Positions 40,649-48,284 of a DNA stretch of 64,000 nt are shown here, in pieces. The stretch's first letter is position 1. Each line of letters begins with the position of its first letter. The notes beneath the pieces were generated by a model that saw only the letters and a program-made list of their open reading frames with translations, was not told the origin of the DNA and did no database searches. The position numbers were made by a program, and so were the translations under genes. Origin of the DNA: Candidatus Aalborgicola bjergmarkensis (lineage in GTDB: Bacteria; Pseudomonadota; Gammaproteobacteria; Burkholderiales; Burkholderiaceae_C); contig JADJFE010000001.1 of NCBI GenBank assembly GCA_016708725.1, forward strand, positions 496,001-560,000, read 5' to 3'.

Positions 40649-42601
40649 ATGTACGAACAAGCGTCACACGCAATGCTGAATGACATTCTGCGGGAGATCA
40701 AGCCCGAGATCGGCGATTTTCGGCTGCGCCATTTTTACACCCGCCTTGGAGCCAATTTTTATTCCATCCATTCGCTGTTTCGCTTGCTGTATGGTGATCG
40801 TTTGGACTTCAAGGCGCAAATGGTCAGCCTGGTGGAGACACTTGCGCTGCGCTACATGGAGCGGGTACCCGATTTGCGCAAGTCAGATTTGGCCAGGGAG
40901 CGGGATTACAACTGGTTCTTGAGCCAGAAATGGGTTGGTATGGCGCTGTATTGCGACCGTTTTGCCGGCGACTTGAAAGGGCTGCGCGCAAAACTGCCCT
41001 ACCTTCAGGATTTGGGCATCAACATGGTGCACATCATGCCCATCCTGGACTGCCCACCCGACCATGCGGATGGTGGCTACGCCGTCAGGGACTATTTCAA
41101 GGTGGATGCCCGCTATGGCACAACGGAAGATGTAGAGGCATTGGGCATGACGCTCAAAAAGCGCGACATGCTGCTGGTGCTGGATGTGGTTGTCAACCAC
41201 ACCTCAAACGAGCACGAATGGGCGCAACGGGCGCAACGCGGGGAGAAGAAATACCAGGACTACTACTACGTTTTTGACGACCGGGATATGCCCGACACGT
41301 TTGAGGAAACCATGCCCGAAGTGTTCCCGGACACCGCGCCTGGAAACTTCACCTGGGATGAGGCCATGGGCAAGTGGGTCATGACCGTCTTCAATCACTA
41401 CCAATGGGACCTGAATTACCGCAACCCTGCGGTGCTGGTTGAGATGATTGACATCATTTTGTTCTGGGCCAACAAGGGGGCCGATGTTTTGCGCCTGGAT
41501 GCGGTGGCATTCTTGTGGAAGAAAATCGGCAGCACGTGCCAGAACGAGCGTGAGGCGCATCTGCTGCTGCAGTTGATGAAGGACTGCTGCCAGGTCACCG
41601 CGCCGGGTGTGCTGTTCATCGCTGAGGCCATCGTGGCACCGAGTGAAGTTGGCAAGTATTTTGGTGAAGATGCCATCAACGCCAAGGAGTGCGAGATTGC
41701 CTACAACGCCACCTTCATGTCCTTGCTCTGGGATGGAGTGGCTACCAAAAACGCCGTGCTGCTGAATCAAGGCATCAGACACTTGCCGGTCAAGCTGGAT
41801 CGCGCCACCTGGCTCAACTATGTGCGCTGCCACGACGACATCGGCCTGGGATTTGATGACAAGGACGTGCGTCTGGCAGGTTATGACCCGGTGCAGCACC
41901 GGCACTTTCTGCTCGATTACTTCACTGGAAAATTTCCCGGATCAGTCGCCCGGGGGCTGCCCTTTGGAGAGAACCCCAAAACCGGCGATGCGCGCATATC
42001 GGGCTCGCTGGCCTCACTGGCCGGGCTTGAAACGGCACTGGCAAGCAAAGATCCTGCGCCCATCGACGCAGCGATAAAAACCATTGTGATGTTACACAGC
42101 CTGATCCTTTCCCTGGGCGGTATCCCTTTGTTTTATTACGGCGATGCCATTGGCACGCTCAACAACCTGGAGTACCTGAAAGACCCTTCCAAACGGGATG
42201 ACAACCGCTGGGTAAATCGCTCCTATTTTGATTGGAGCAAGGCAGAGTTGCGCCACCAGAGCGGCACGCTGGAGCAGCGCATTTTTAATGAACTCAAGAA
42301 AATGATCACCTTGCGCAAAGAGTTGAACGCTTTTGCCGATTTCGACAATCGCCAATTGCTGGCAGTGGACAATCCCCATCTGCTGGTGTTTTTGCGCACG
42401 GACATGCACAACGTGCGCGACCGGGTGCTGGTGGTAAGCAACTTCAACACTGACGCGCAACGACTCCCATTGGGCACACTGCGCCCTTATGGTTTGTTTC
42501 AAAAGAATGCCATGCGCGAGCTTTGTTCCGGCGCGTGCTACACGGTCGAAAACGAAGCAGTGATGATCCCCGCGCTTGCCTGTTGCTGGTTGATTGACTG
42601 A
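40649..42601 (+). CDS. ams: Amylosucrase (GH13)
   Basis: A 650-residue glucansucrase that transfers glucose from sucrose to an alpha-1,4-glucan, or hydrolyses sucrose. Helical N-domain (about 1-90), then the GH13 barrel: VVVNHTSNEHEWA, DVLRLDAVAFLWKK (nucleophile Asp), VLFIAEAIVAP (acid/base Glu) and NYVRCHDDIGLG (third Asp). Length equals Neisseria-type amylosucrases. With the two genes before it, it forms a sucrose-making and sucrose-using operon. A 26-bp exact piece of it (40847-40872) recurs at 52168-52193. Confidence 0.94.
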   Translation: MYEQASHAMLNDILREIKPEIGDFRLRHFYTRLGANFYSIHSLFRLLYGDRLDFKAQMVSLVETLALRYMERVPDLRKSDLARERDYNWFLSQKWVGMALYCDRFAGDLKGLRAKLPYLQDLGINMVHIMPILDCPPDHADGGYAVRDYFKVDARYGTTEDVEALGMTLKKRDMLLVLDVVVNHTSNEHEWAQRAQRGEKKYQDYYYVFDDRDMPDTFEETMPEVFPDTAPGNFTWDEAMGKWVMTVFNHYQWDLNYRNPAVLVEMIDIILFWANKGADVLRLDAVAFLWKKIGSTCQNEREAHLLLQLMKDCCQVTAPGVLFIAEAIVAPSEVGKYFGEDAINAKECEIAYNATFMSLLWDGVATKNAVLLNQGIRHLPVKLDRATWLNYVRCHDDIGLGFDDKDVRLAGYDPVQHRHFLLDYFTGKFPGSVARGLPFGENPKTGDARISGSLASLAGLETALASKDPAPIDAAIKTIVMLHSLILSLGGIPLFYYGDAIGTLNNLEYLKDPSKRDDNRWVNRSYFDWSKAELRHQSGTLEQRIFNELKKMITLRKELNAFADFDNRQLLAVDNPHLLVFLRTDMHNVRDRVLVVSNFNTDAQRLPLGTLRPYGLFQKNAMRELCSGACYTVENEAVMIPALACCWLID

Positions 42602-42645
42602 TTGTTGATGTCAATAGGAATGGGGTTTTCCTCAAGGAACTGTTT

Positions 42646-43350
42646 ATGAATGTACGCGAGACTTCCCTGCGCAACACAATTCCATTGGTGATAAATTCAT
42701 ACAATCAGTTGTATTATTTGAAAAATTTCATCGATACATTCAGAAAAAACAGGTTCAATAATATATATGTGATCGACAATTGTTCCACGTACCCGCCTTT
42801 GCTGGATTACTATACTTACCTCCAGGAACAAAAAATCGCAACCATTTTCTTCTATGAAAAAAATTTCGGACCGCATTACTTTTTTGTTAAAAAGCTATAC
42901 AGAGCACTATTTGAAGGTTGCCCATTTTTATATTCAGATCCCGATTTGCACTACACGGTCATTGCCGATAACTTTTTATCGCGACTTTTCGATATCAGTC
43001 GACATTTCAAGGTTTTCAAGGTTGGTAGCGCGCTGACACTGCCTGATCACAGCCAGATGAAAAATCCGCAACACCGTGGGGGGACGTACCCGGTGCTCGA
43101 ATGGGAGTCGAGATTCTGGGAGGAAAAAGTACATGAAAATGTTTACTTGGCCGAGATAGATACCACGCTACACCTATTCAATACAGAATTCTATGACGAG
43201 AAAATCCATGCTTTTGAGCTGATTACGGGATTGCGAGTTGCGGGGCCTGGATTTGAAGCTGTGCATCTTCCGTGGTTTTTGTGGGACCCTTGTCCTTCGG
43301 AAGAATTGGAATATTATCAACGTGGTGCGCGTTTTAGTAATTGGACTTGA
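42646..43350 (+). CDS. Glycosyltransferase-like protein (GT-A fold)
   Basis: A 234-residue protein with features of family 2-type glycosyltransferases: IPLVINSYNQLYYLKNFID, then NIYVIDNCST, and a DxD-like FLYSDPDLHYT. The C-half is not recognised. It is distinctly AT-rich compared with the amylosucrase just upstream, which suggests recent transfer. AAGGA lies 7 nt before the ATG. The acceptor and sugar are unknown. Its 3' end borders a region of gene fragments and repeats. Confidence 0.68.
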   Translation: MNVRETSLRNTIPLVINSYNQLYYLKNFIDTFRKNRFNNIYVIDNCSTYPPLLDYYTYLQEQKIATIFFYEKNFGPHYFFVKKLYRALFEGCPFLYSDPDLHYTVIADNFLSRLFDISRHFKVFKVGSALTLPDHSQMKNPQHRGGTYPVLEWESRFWEEKVHENVYLAEIDTTLHLFNTEFYDEKIHAFELITGLRVAGPGFEAVHLPWFLWDPCPSEELEYYQRGARFSNWT

Positions 43351-43390
43351 CGCATCGGTCGCCAACGGACATCGTAAAGTTGCGGCAAAT

Positions 43391-43515
43391 GCATCAACAC
43401 GGCGGTGGGTGTGCAGCGCGTACCGCAGGACTACATGAACGTCGCACGGGCGCTCCACCTGTCCGAATGGAAGATTGTGACCAAAATCCTCTTTTCCTCG
43501 GTACAGCCCTACATG
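43391..43515 (+). pseudogene. Fragment of an nrtB-like permease gene
   Basis: The sequence encodes INTAVGVQRVPQDYMNVARA and LHLSEWKIVTKILFSSVQPY, closely matching residues of NrtB around its EAA loop (gene positions about 20690-20815). It has no start or rest of the gene and passes directly into a dispersed repeat. The changes relative to nrtB are partly synonymous, so it may derive from another nrtB-like paralogue. Confidence 0.85.
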
Positions 43516-43520
43516 CATTC

Positions 43521-43727
43521 TCCTGATTCAATAGCTGCCCCCGCACGTTCCATAAGCATAGCAAGCCGATTAGCCCTGAAAAACACGCCATATACCAGCT
43601 TCCTGCAAGCCTCCTGGCCTCCTGGCGGGGCGTTTTGATGGGATGTGGACGTGCCGGGGGTGCAAAATGGGAATAAAATTTGGCTGTAGACCTTATGGAA
43701 TGAGCGGGAGAAGCTATTAATTCAGGA
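43521..43727. repeat. MITE-like composite: two facing dispersed repeats
   Basis: A plus-oriented copy (43521-43572, TTCAATAGCTGCCCCCGCAC on) and a minus-oriented copy (43676-43727, read backwards as AATTAATAGCTTCTCCCGCT on) enclose about 100 bp containing GCCCTGAAAAAC, a cctcctggcctcctggcggg tract and GGGATGTGGACGTGCC. The same order recurs at 62891-63086. The arms are about 45-50 bp. No coding potential is seen. Confidence 0.8.
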
Positions 43728-43888
43728 GTAATGTGCAGGAGCTAGCAGATGTTTGCTGAGATCCAGAGAGTATTTGGCTTGCGCTGAGTCACGGCCTCCG
43801 GCGTCTAAGTCCTGATTGGGTGCGGACTCCCAAGTCTGGCGCATGACCGTGGCGTCTTGGGCGTCCAGGTATTTGGAACGCAAAGCCT
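43718..43888 (-). pseudogene. ybdK 3'-end fragment, copy 1
   Basis: From taattcaggagtaatgtgca to ggaacgcaaagcct this is a close copy of the last 160 or so bases of the ybdK-type gene at 48279-49433, in the same orientation. It is joined directly to the dispersed repeat on one side and to a nitrilase fragment on the other. Confidence 0.88.
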
Positions 43889-43953
43889 ATTCGATATCTA
43901 TGAAAATGAAGTTGAAGTCGTAGCGGCGGGTTTGCTACCGGATAAATCTATAG
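43889..43953 (+). pseudogene. Nitrilase 3'-end fragment
   Basis: ATTCGATATCTATGAAAATG, then AAGTTGAAGTCGTAGCGGCG and GGTTTGCTACC...AAATCTAT, matches the end of the nitrilase-like gene and its 3' flank at about 45622-45682 (DVYDNDVEVIAAG, stop). It is diverged, with the stop codon changed. Between here and 44050 I see nothing else. Confidence 0.82.
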
Positions 43954-44050
43954 GGTGCGGCTCTTTTCGGCCACAAAAAATTGAATCTTAAGCGGCCATT
44001 TTGATGACCTGCAGCATGTAAACGAACCAAACAAAGATGCGTCCTTGAAT

Positions 44051-44749
44051 ATGCACGAAAAATCCAGAACACCGGTCGGCCATGTATCAGTGCGAGGAAC
44101 AACGGTGTCCGATGTGGATGCTTTGTTGGCACTGCAAGAGCGCGTCTATCCCAATATAGCACCCTGGCGACGCGATCAATTGACCCTTCAGTTGGGTATT
44201 TTTCCTGCAGGACAACTGGTCGCCGAACTCGATGGTGTTATTGTGGGCTGCGCCAGTGCGTTGGTTATTTTGTGGGATGAGTGGGCTGACGAGCACACCT
44301 GGAAGCAAATCACCGCTGCTGGAACGTTTAAGACGCACAACCCCGCAGGGTTCACACTGTATGGTGCCGAGGTGTTTGTGGATCCTTGCCTACGGGGTAA
44401 ACGGATCGGGCACGAGCTCTATGAGGGTAGGCGCCAGTTATGCAAACAATTGAATCTGCGACGCATCATTGCCTGTGGTCGGCTGCCGGGCTATCACACC
44501 GTTGCCCACGATATGTCAGTGGAGCTGTACGTGAAAAAAATCCTCTGGGGCGACTTGGTGGACCCGGTACTGAGTTTTCAATTGCGGGAAGGATTTCACT
44601 ACTGCGGGATCATGCCCGACTACATCCCCGAGGATATTGAATCACACGGTAACGCTTCGTTGATCGCGTGGGTCAATCCCGATTACGATCCTGCACAGCC
44701 CACGGCGTTGCAGAGAGACTCCAATATTTTCAAGCTTGCCAAACCATGA
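44051..44749 (+). CDS. GNAT-family N-acetyltransferase
   Basis: A 232-residue protein of the GNAT/RimI group: VSDVDALLALQERVYPNIAP at the start, GAEVFVDPCLRGKRIGHELY as the acetyl-CoA pyrophosphate-binding loop (RGKRIG), and RIIACGRLPGYHT. The substrate is unknown. Its stop overlaps the nitrilase start as ATGA. In other bacteria this acetyltransferase is often fused to the same nitrilase type (the Rim1-like nitrilase subgroup), so the two encoded parts very probably work together. A TTG at 44045 is an alternative start. Confidence 0.85.
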   Translation: MHEKSRTPVGHVSVRGTTVSDVDALLALQERVYPNIAPWRRDQLTLQLGIFPAGQLVAELDGVIVGCASALVILWDEWADEHTWKQITAAGTFKTHNPAGFTLYGAEVFVDPCLRGKRIGHELYEGRRQLCKQLNLRRIIACGRLPGYHTVAHDMSVELYVKKILWGDLVDPVLSFQLREGFHYCGIMPDYIPEDIESHGNASLIAWVNPDYDPAQPTALQRDSNIFKLAKP

Positions 44750-45666
44750 ACAGAAGTGAAGTTAGCCACCAGCCCGTATTCAAACCGAGCCAGGGCATTG
44801 TCCGCATCGCCGCTGTCCAGTATCTGTTGCGTGCCATTGAAGATTGGGACGGATTTGAGAGCCAGGTTCGCTTCGTGATGAAAGCAGCAGGAGACTACAA
44901 ACCACAGTTTGTGATGTTTCCTGAAATTTTCACCACCCAATTGTTGTCGTTTATGGATACCCGCAACCTAGGGGCTGCGGTGCGTCAGATGGATGCGTTT
45001 ACGCAGCGGTATCGGGACCTCTTTGCCGAATTGGCGGCACAGTGGGGCGTTTACATCATTGGTGGAAGTCACCCGACCATGACGGATGGCAAGCTCATGA
45101 ACACCGCGTATTTGTTTACGCCCGGGAAAAAGGTATTTACTCAAGACAAGATCCACCTCACCCGGTGGGAAAAAGAGAAATGGAAGGGCGATCCAGGACA
45201 TAACCTGCGGGTTTTTGATACGCCTTTTGGTCGTATCGCCATATTGATTTGTTACGACATCGAGTTTCCAGAACTTGCACGAAAAGTCAGTGAAATGGGG
45301 GCTGACATTATTTTTGTCCCGTCTTGCACAGATGATCGCCAGGGATTTTGGCGGGTTCGGTATTGTTGCCATGCCCGTGCGATCGAAAATCAGGTGTATG
45401 TCGCGGTGACAGGTACCGTTGGCAACATCGCTGTGGAGGGGCTTGGACTGCACTTTGGCCAAGCGGCGATTATTACGCCTTCAGACTTTTCCTTTGCGCG
45501 TGATGGGATTGCTGCCGAAGGAGTGCTTAACATGGAGCAAATTGTGATTGCTGATGTTGATCTTGCTAAATTGGTCAGCAACCGGGTCAACGGCACGACC
45601 ATTCCCCTGTACGACAAGCGATTCGATGTCTATGACAATGACGTTGAAGTGATAGCGGCGGGTTAG
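44746..45666 (+). CDS. Nitrilase-superfamily amidohydrolase (Rim1-like subgroup)
   Basis: A 306-residue carbon-nitrogen hydrolase. The Glu-Lys-Cys triad is visible: MFPEIFTTQ (Glu), TQDKIHLTRWEKEKW (Lys) and ILICYDIEFPELA (Cys). Enzymes of this fold cleave amides or nitriles; the precise substrate is unknown. It overlaps the GNAT gene by 4 nt. The start at 44746 is set by that overlap; a longer frame inside the GNAT gene has no sense. A fragment of its 3' end occurs at 43889. Confidence 0.88.
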   Translation: MNRSEVSHQPVFKPSQGIVRIAAVQYLLRAIEDWDGFESQVRFVMKAAGDYKPQFVMFPEIFTTQLLSFMDTRNLGAAVRQMDAFTQRYRDLFAELAAQWGVYIIGGSHPTMTDGKLMNTAYLFTPGKKVFTQDKIHLTRWEKEKWKGDPGHNLRVFDTPFGRIAILICYDIEFPELARKVSEMGADIIFVPSCTDDRQGFWRVRYCCHARAIENQVYVAVTGTVGNIAVEGLGLHFGQAAIITPSDFSFARDGIAAEGVLNMEQIVIADVDLAKLVSNRVNGTTIPLYDKRFDVYDNDVEVIAAG

Positions 45667-45692
45667 CTTCCAGTTAAATCTATCACTACAGC

Positions 45693-46580
45693 ATGCTCCA
45701 CTCCATACCATCCGATTTCCTGATTGCACCGTTTTGGGTGGGGTGGCGGCGTGCGCTTGCCTATGTCTTGTGCATCATTGTGATTTTTTTGTTGGGCGGT
45801 CTGCGGACTGCGACCGACGCTGAACTGGCCTTTGCATCGCTTGCCATGTTGCCTGTCCTCGTCATGGCGTGGATTGGTGGTAAATGGGCCGGCATCACGA
45901 TGGCGTTCCTTGCTGCGGTTATGTGGAGTGTTGCCGATATTTACACCGCCCGGGAGTTTAGCGCGCATTGGATCCCTTGGCTCAATGGGCTTATTCGCTT
46001 TTTGAACTATGGCTTTGTGGTGGTGCTGGTTCTGCAAGTACGCCTGCAATACGCGCGTGAACACGAGCATGCCACCCGCGACGCTTTAACGGGGCTATTA
46101 AATCGACGTTCTTTTGTCGCTGCTGCTGGTTCTGAGGTTGATCGTGCCACGCGGTACGGCAGTCATTTCACGGTTATTTTTTTGGATTTGGACAATTTCA
46201 AGGGGCTCAATGACACCATGGGCCACGCGATTGGGGATGCTGCGCTGCAGGCTACAGCCAGGGCGCTGGTGGGTGCAACCAGAACCACTGATATCGTTGC
46301 GCGCATGGGTGGCGATGAATTTGCAGTCATTTTTCCGGAAATCGACTTTGATGCGGCAGACCTTGCCGCCCACAAACTTTTTGATGCGGTGAACCGCGCG
46401 CTGGCTCAATACCCCCCGGTTGGAGTGAGTGTTGGTGTGGCGTGGTTTGATGTTCCCAATGGTCCTCTTTCCGCGATGCTAAAAACTGCAGATGATTTGA
46501 TGTACGCGGTGAAGGCCGACGGGAAAAACAAGCTGTTGACCCAGCGTTATTGTTCCTCCAAGCACGCAAACGCAAGGTGA
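45693..46580 (+). CDS. Diguanylate cyclase (GGDEF), membrane-bound
   Basis: A 295-residue protein. The N-terminal 130 residues hold about three or four membrane helices (ALAYVLCIIVIFLLGGLR, LAMLPVLVMAWIGGKWAG, FLNYGFVVVLVLQVRL) resembling a MASE-like sensor. The GGDEF domain follows with DALTGLLNRRSF and the intact catalytic motif RMGGDEFAVIFPE, so it can make c-di-GMP from GTP. No clear RxxD inhibitory site was found. It follows the nitrilase by 26 nt. Part of its 3' end is repeated at 48171. Confidence 0.92.
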   Translation: MLHSIPSDFLIAPFWVGWRRALAYVLCIIVIFLLGGLRTATDAELAFASLAMLPVLVMAWIGGKWAGITMAFLAAVMWSVADIYTAREFSAHWIPWLNGLIRFLNYGFVVVLVLQVRLQYAREHEHATRDALTGLLNRRSFVAAAGSEVDRATRYGSHFTVIFLDLDNFKGLNDTMGHAIGDAALQATARALVGATRTTDIVARMGGDEFAVIFPEIDFDAADLAAHKLFDAVNRALAQYPPVGVSVGVAWFDVPNGPLSAMLKTADDLMYAVKADGKNKLLTQRYCSSKHANAR

Positions 46581-46620
46581 TGGGGCACTCTTGTAAATAT
46601 TTTTGAAGGTTTGTAGGTGT

Positions 46621-46670
46621 ATTTGGCTTGCAGACCTCGTGTAATATGCGCAAACAGCTATTAATTCAGG
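46621..46670 (-). repeat. Dispersed ATAGCTGT-type repeat
   Basis: Minus strand: CCTGAATTAATAGCTGTTTG, then CGCATATTACACGAGGTCTG and CAAGCCAA. It lies after the diguanylate cyclase and before a ybdK fragment. A near-identical unit is at 48235-48284. Confidence 0.85.
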
Positions 46671-46849
46671 AGTGATGCACAGGGGCCAACAGGTGTTTGC
46701 TGAGTTCCAGTGAATATCTGGCTTGCGCTGAGTCACGGCCTCGGGCGTCTAAGTCCTGATTGAGTGCGGACTCCCAAGTCTGGCGCATGGCCGTGGCGTC
46801 TTGGGCCTCCAGGCATTAGGAACGCAAAGCCTGAATGTGGCGCAGGTCT
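46663..46849 (-). pseudogene. ybdK 3'-end fragment, copy 2
   Basis: The sequence from taattcaggagtgatgcaca to gaatgtggcgcaggtctgcc copies the last 190 or so bases of the ybdK-type gene at 48279, in the same orientation and with scattered changes. It ends abruptly at 46849. Positions 46850-46915 hold nothing recognisable. Confidence 0.88.
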
Positions 46850-46915
46850 GCCTTGAATAGATAGAAAATATCGGTCAGCATGTTCATGGTCCGTTGTTAG
46901 CACATCCATCTCAGC

Positions 46916-47991
46916 TTAATGCCCGAACGTGAAGTTCAATCCCGCAGCATTGGACGGCGTAGCATTCAGTGCCATGAGTTGGTTGAGCAGAACAAAGGTT
47001 GATTTGCTATCGAGGTCATTGTCAGCAATGTAAAAAATGAACCCCGGTACTGAATCGAAACACTGCTGTTTTTGGGCACCTCCGATGACGAGCGCACCAA
47101 CAACACACCACCCAGAAGTTCCTGCCAGTCAAAATCATGACCGTCTCTGCGCCGTGTGCGTTGAATCCGACCGGCATCCAAATCTGCAACCGGTACCCTT
47201 ATGCCGTGGGCAAGGTAGCCTAGAGTTGACATCAATGCACGGGTCGAAATGAATATCCGATCATTCTGCTGCTTCTCGTTGCCAGAAACGATGGGAAACG
47301 CATTGAGATGCTGGTCAAGCCCAAGAAGAAACTTGACCCGAGCAACCAAATCAGCATCATCTTCTGAAGCGTCGAATCGAATTTCCAATAATTCGCTACC
47401 CAATTGCCTTCCAAGTTCCATCACACCGCGTGTTTGCAGTATTCGCATTAGGCGGACTGTTTCCTTGAAATCCCGAAAATTCGGCTCCAGAATCGGGGTT
47501 GGACCGGTTGCTGATGGTGCATTGCGTAAGCCGTTCATCTCTTGGACAGCCAGCGAGAATACCCGGTCTACTGACCAGCCAGAATTCACTAACAGGAGCA
47601 GGAGATTCGGGTTCATAGGGGTGAGCATTTGGCGGACAAACTTCTCCCCTTCCACTGGAGCATAAAACACAGTTGGCTGTTCATTTAACGATAAAGTTGC
47701 GTCACCAATATTCAGCGCACGGGTCACGGCATTGGTAGCGCTTTGTACGTTTATACCGCCGCTGACGCTGCGATTGAACTCATAGGAAGCCGCGATGCGC
47801 TCTACCGTTGTGAAGTAAGTGGTGTCGCGGTATATGACGCGCACCAGATTGAGAAGCAACTCCTGATCATTAGAACGTTGTACTGCCTGGTTATAAGCAG
47901 GTCGGCTGGCGGAAATGGTAGACGGACCAACGGCGGTGCAACCCGTCAGCACCAGCGTGAATGCAAGAAAAATAAGAAAACGGTTCAACAT
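46916..47991 (-). CDS. Lipoprotein of unknown function, frameshifted near its 3' end
   Basis: The start MLNRFLIFLAFTLVLTGC is a lipoprotein signal peptide with an LTGC lipobox, so the product should be lipid-anchored. The body of about 330 residues has no family I know (AVQRSNDQELLLNLVRVIYR, PMNPNLLLLLVNSGWSVDRV). In the original frame it stops at 46966, after SIQYRGSFFTLL. One base away, the frame reads FYIADNDLDSKSTFVLLNQL, then MALNATPSNAAG, stop at 46916, which looks like the true ending. A base seems lost in the GGGG near 47043. It is less GC-rich than its neighbours and lies between two direct repeats. Confidence 0.72.
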
Positions 47992-48170
47992 TGTGTAGGT
48001 TGTAACGACTGCTGTTGTTTCCAAATGCCCGCCACTAACAAGGCTCCACCTCAGACCGACGAGGGCCGTACGGCGGCTCCGATCAAGCCGTCCGGGTTAG
48101 CGTTTGTGAAGTGCTGCGCGAACACGCCGTGTTAGACCGTGTGAGTGTATTGACCGTATGTACCTCAATG

Positions 48171-48213
48171 TAATGTACGCGGTGAATGTCGGCGGAAAAA
48201 ACAACTTGTTGAC
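48171..48213 (+). pseudogene. Diguanylate cyclase 3' fragment
   Basis: TAATGTACGCGGTGAATGTC, then GGCGGAAAAAACAACTTGTT and GACC, copies 46502-46545 near the end of the diguanylate cyclase gene (LMYAVKADGKNKLLT). With the following ggtttgtaggtatatttggc and the repeat, it makes a second copy of the 46.50-46.85 kb stretch. Confidence 0.85.
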
Positions 48214-48234
48214 CTTTTGAGGTTTGTAGGTATA

Positions 48235-48284
48235 TTTGGCTTGCAGCCCTCGTGCAATATGCGCAAGCAGCTATTAATTCAGGA
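48235..48284 (-). repeat. Dispersed ATAGCTGT-type repeat
   Basis: Minus strand: CCTGAATTAATAGCTGCTTG, then CGCATATTGCACGAGGGCTG and CAAGCCAA. It directly follows the ybdK stop; this arrangement (ybdK end joined to repeat) is found in all three ybdK end copies. Confidence 0.88.
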
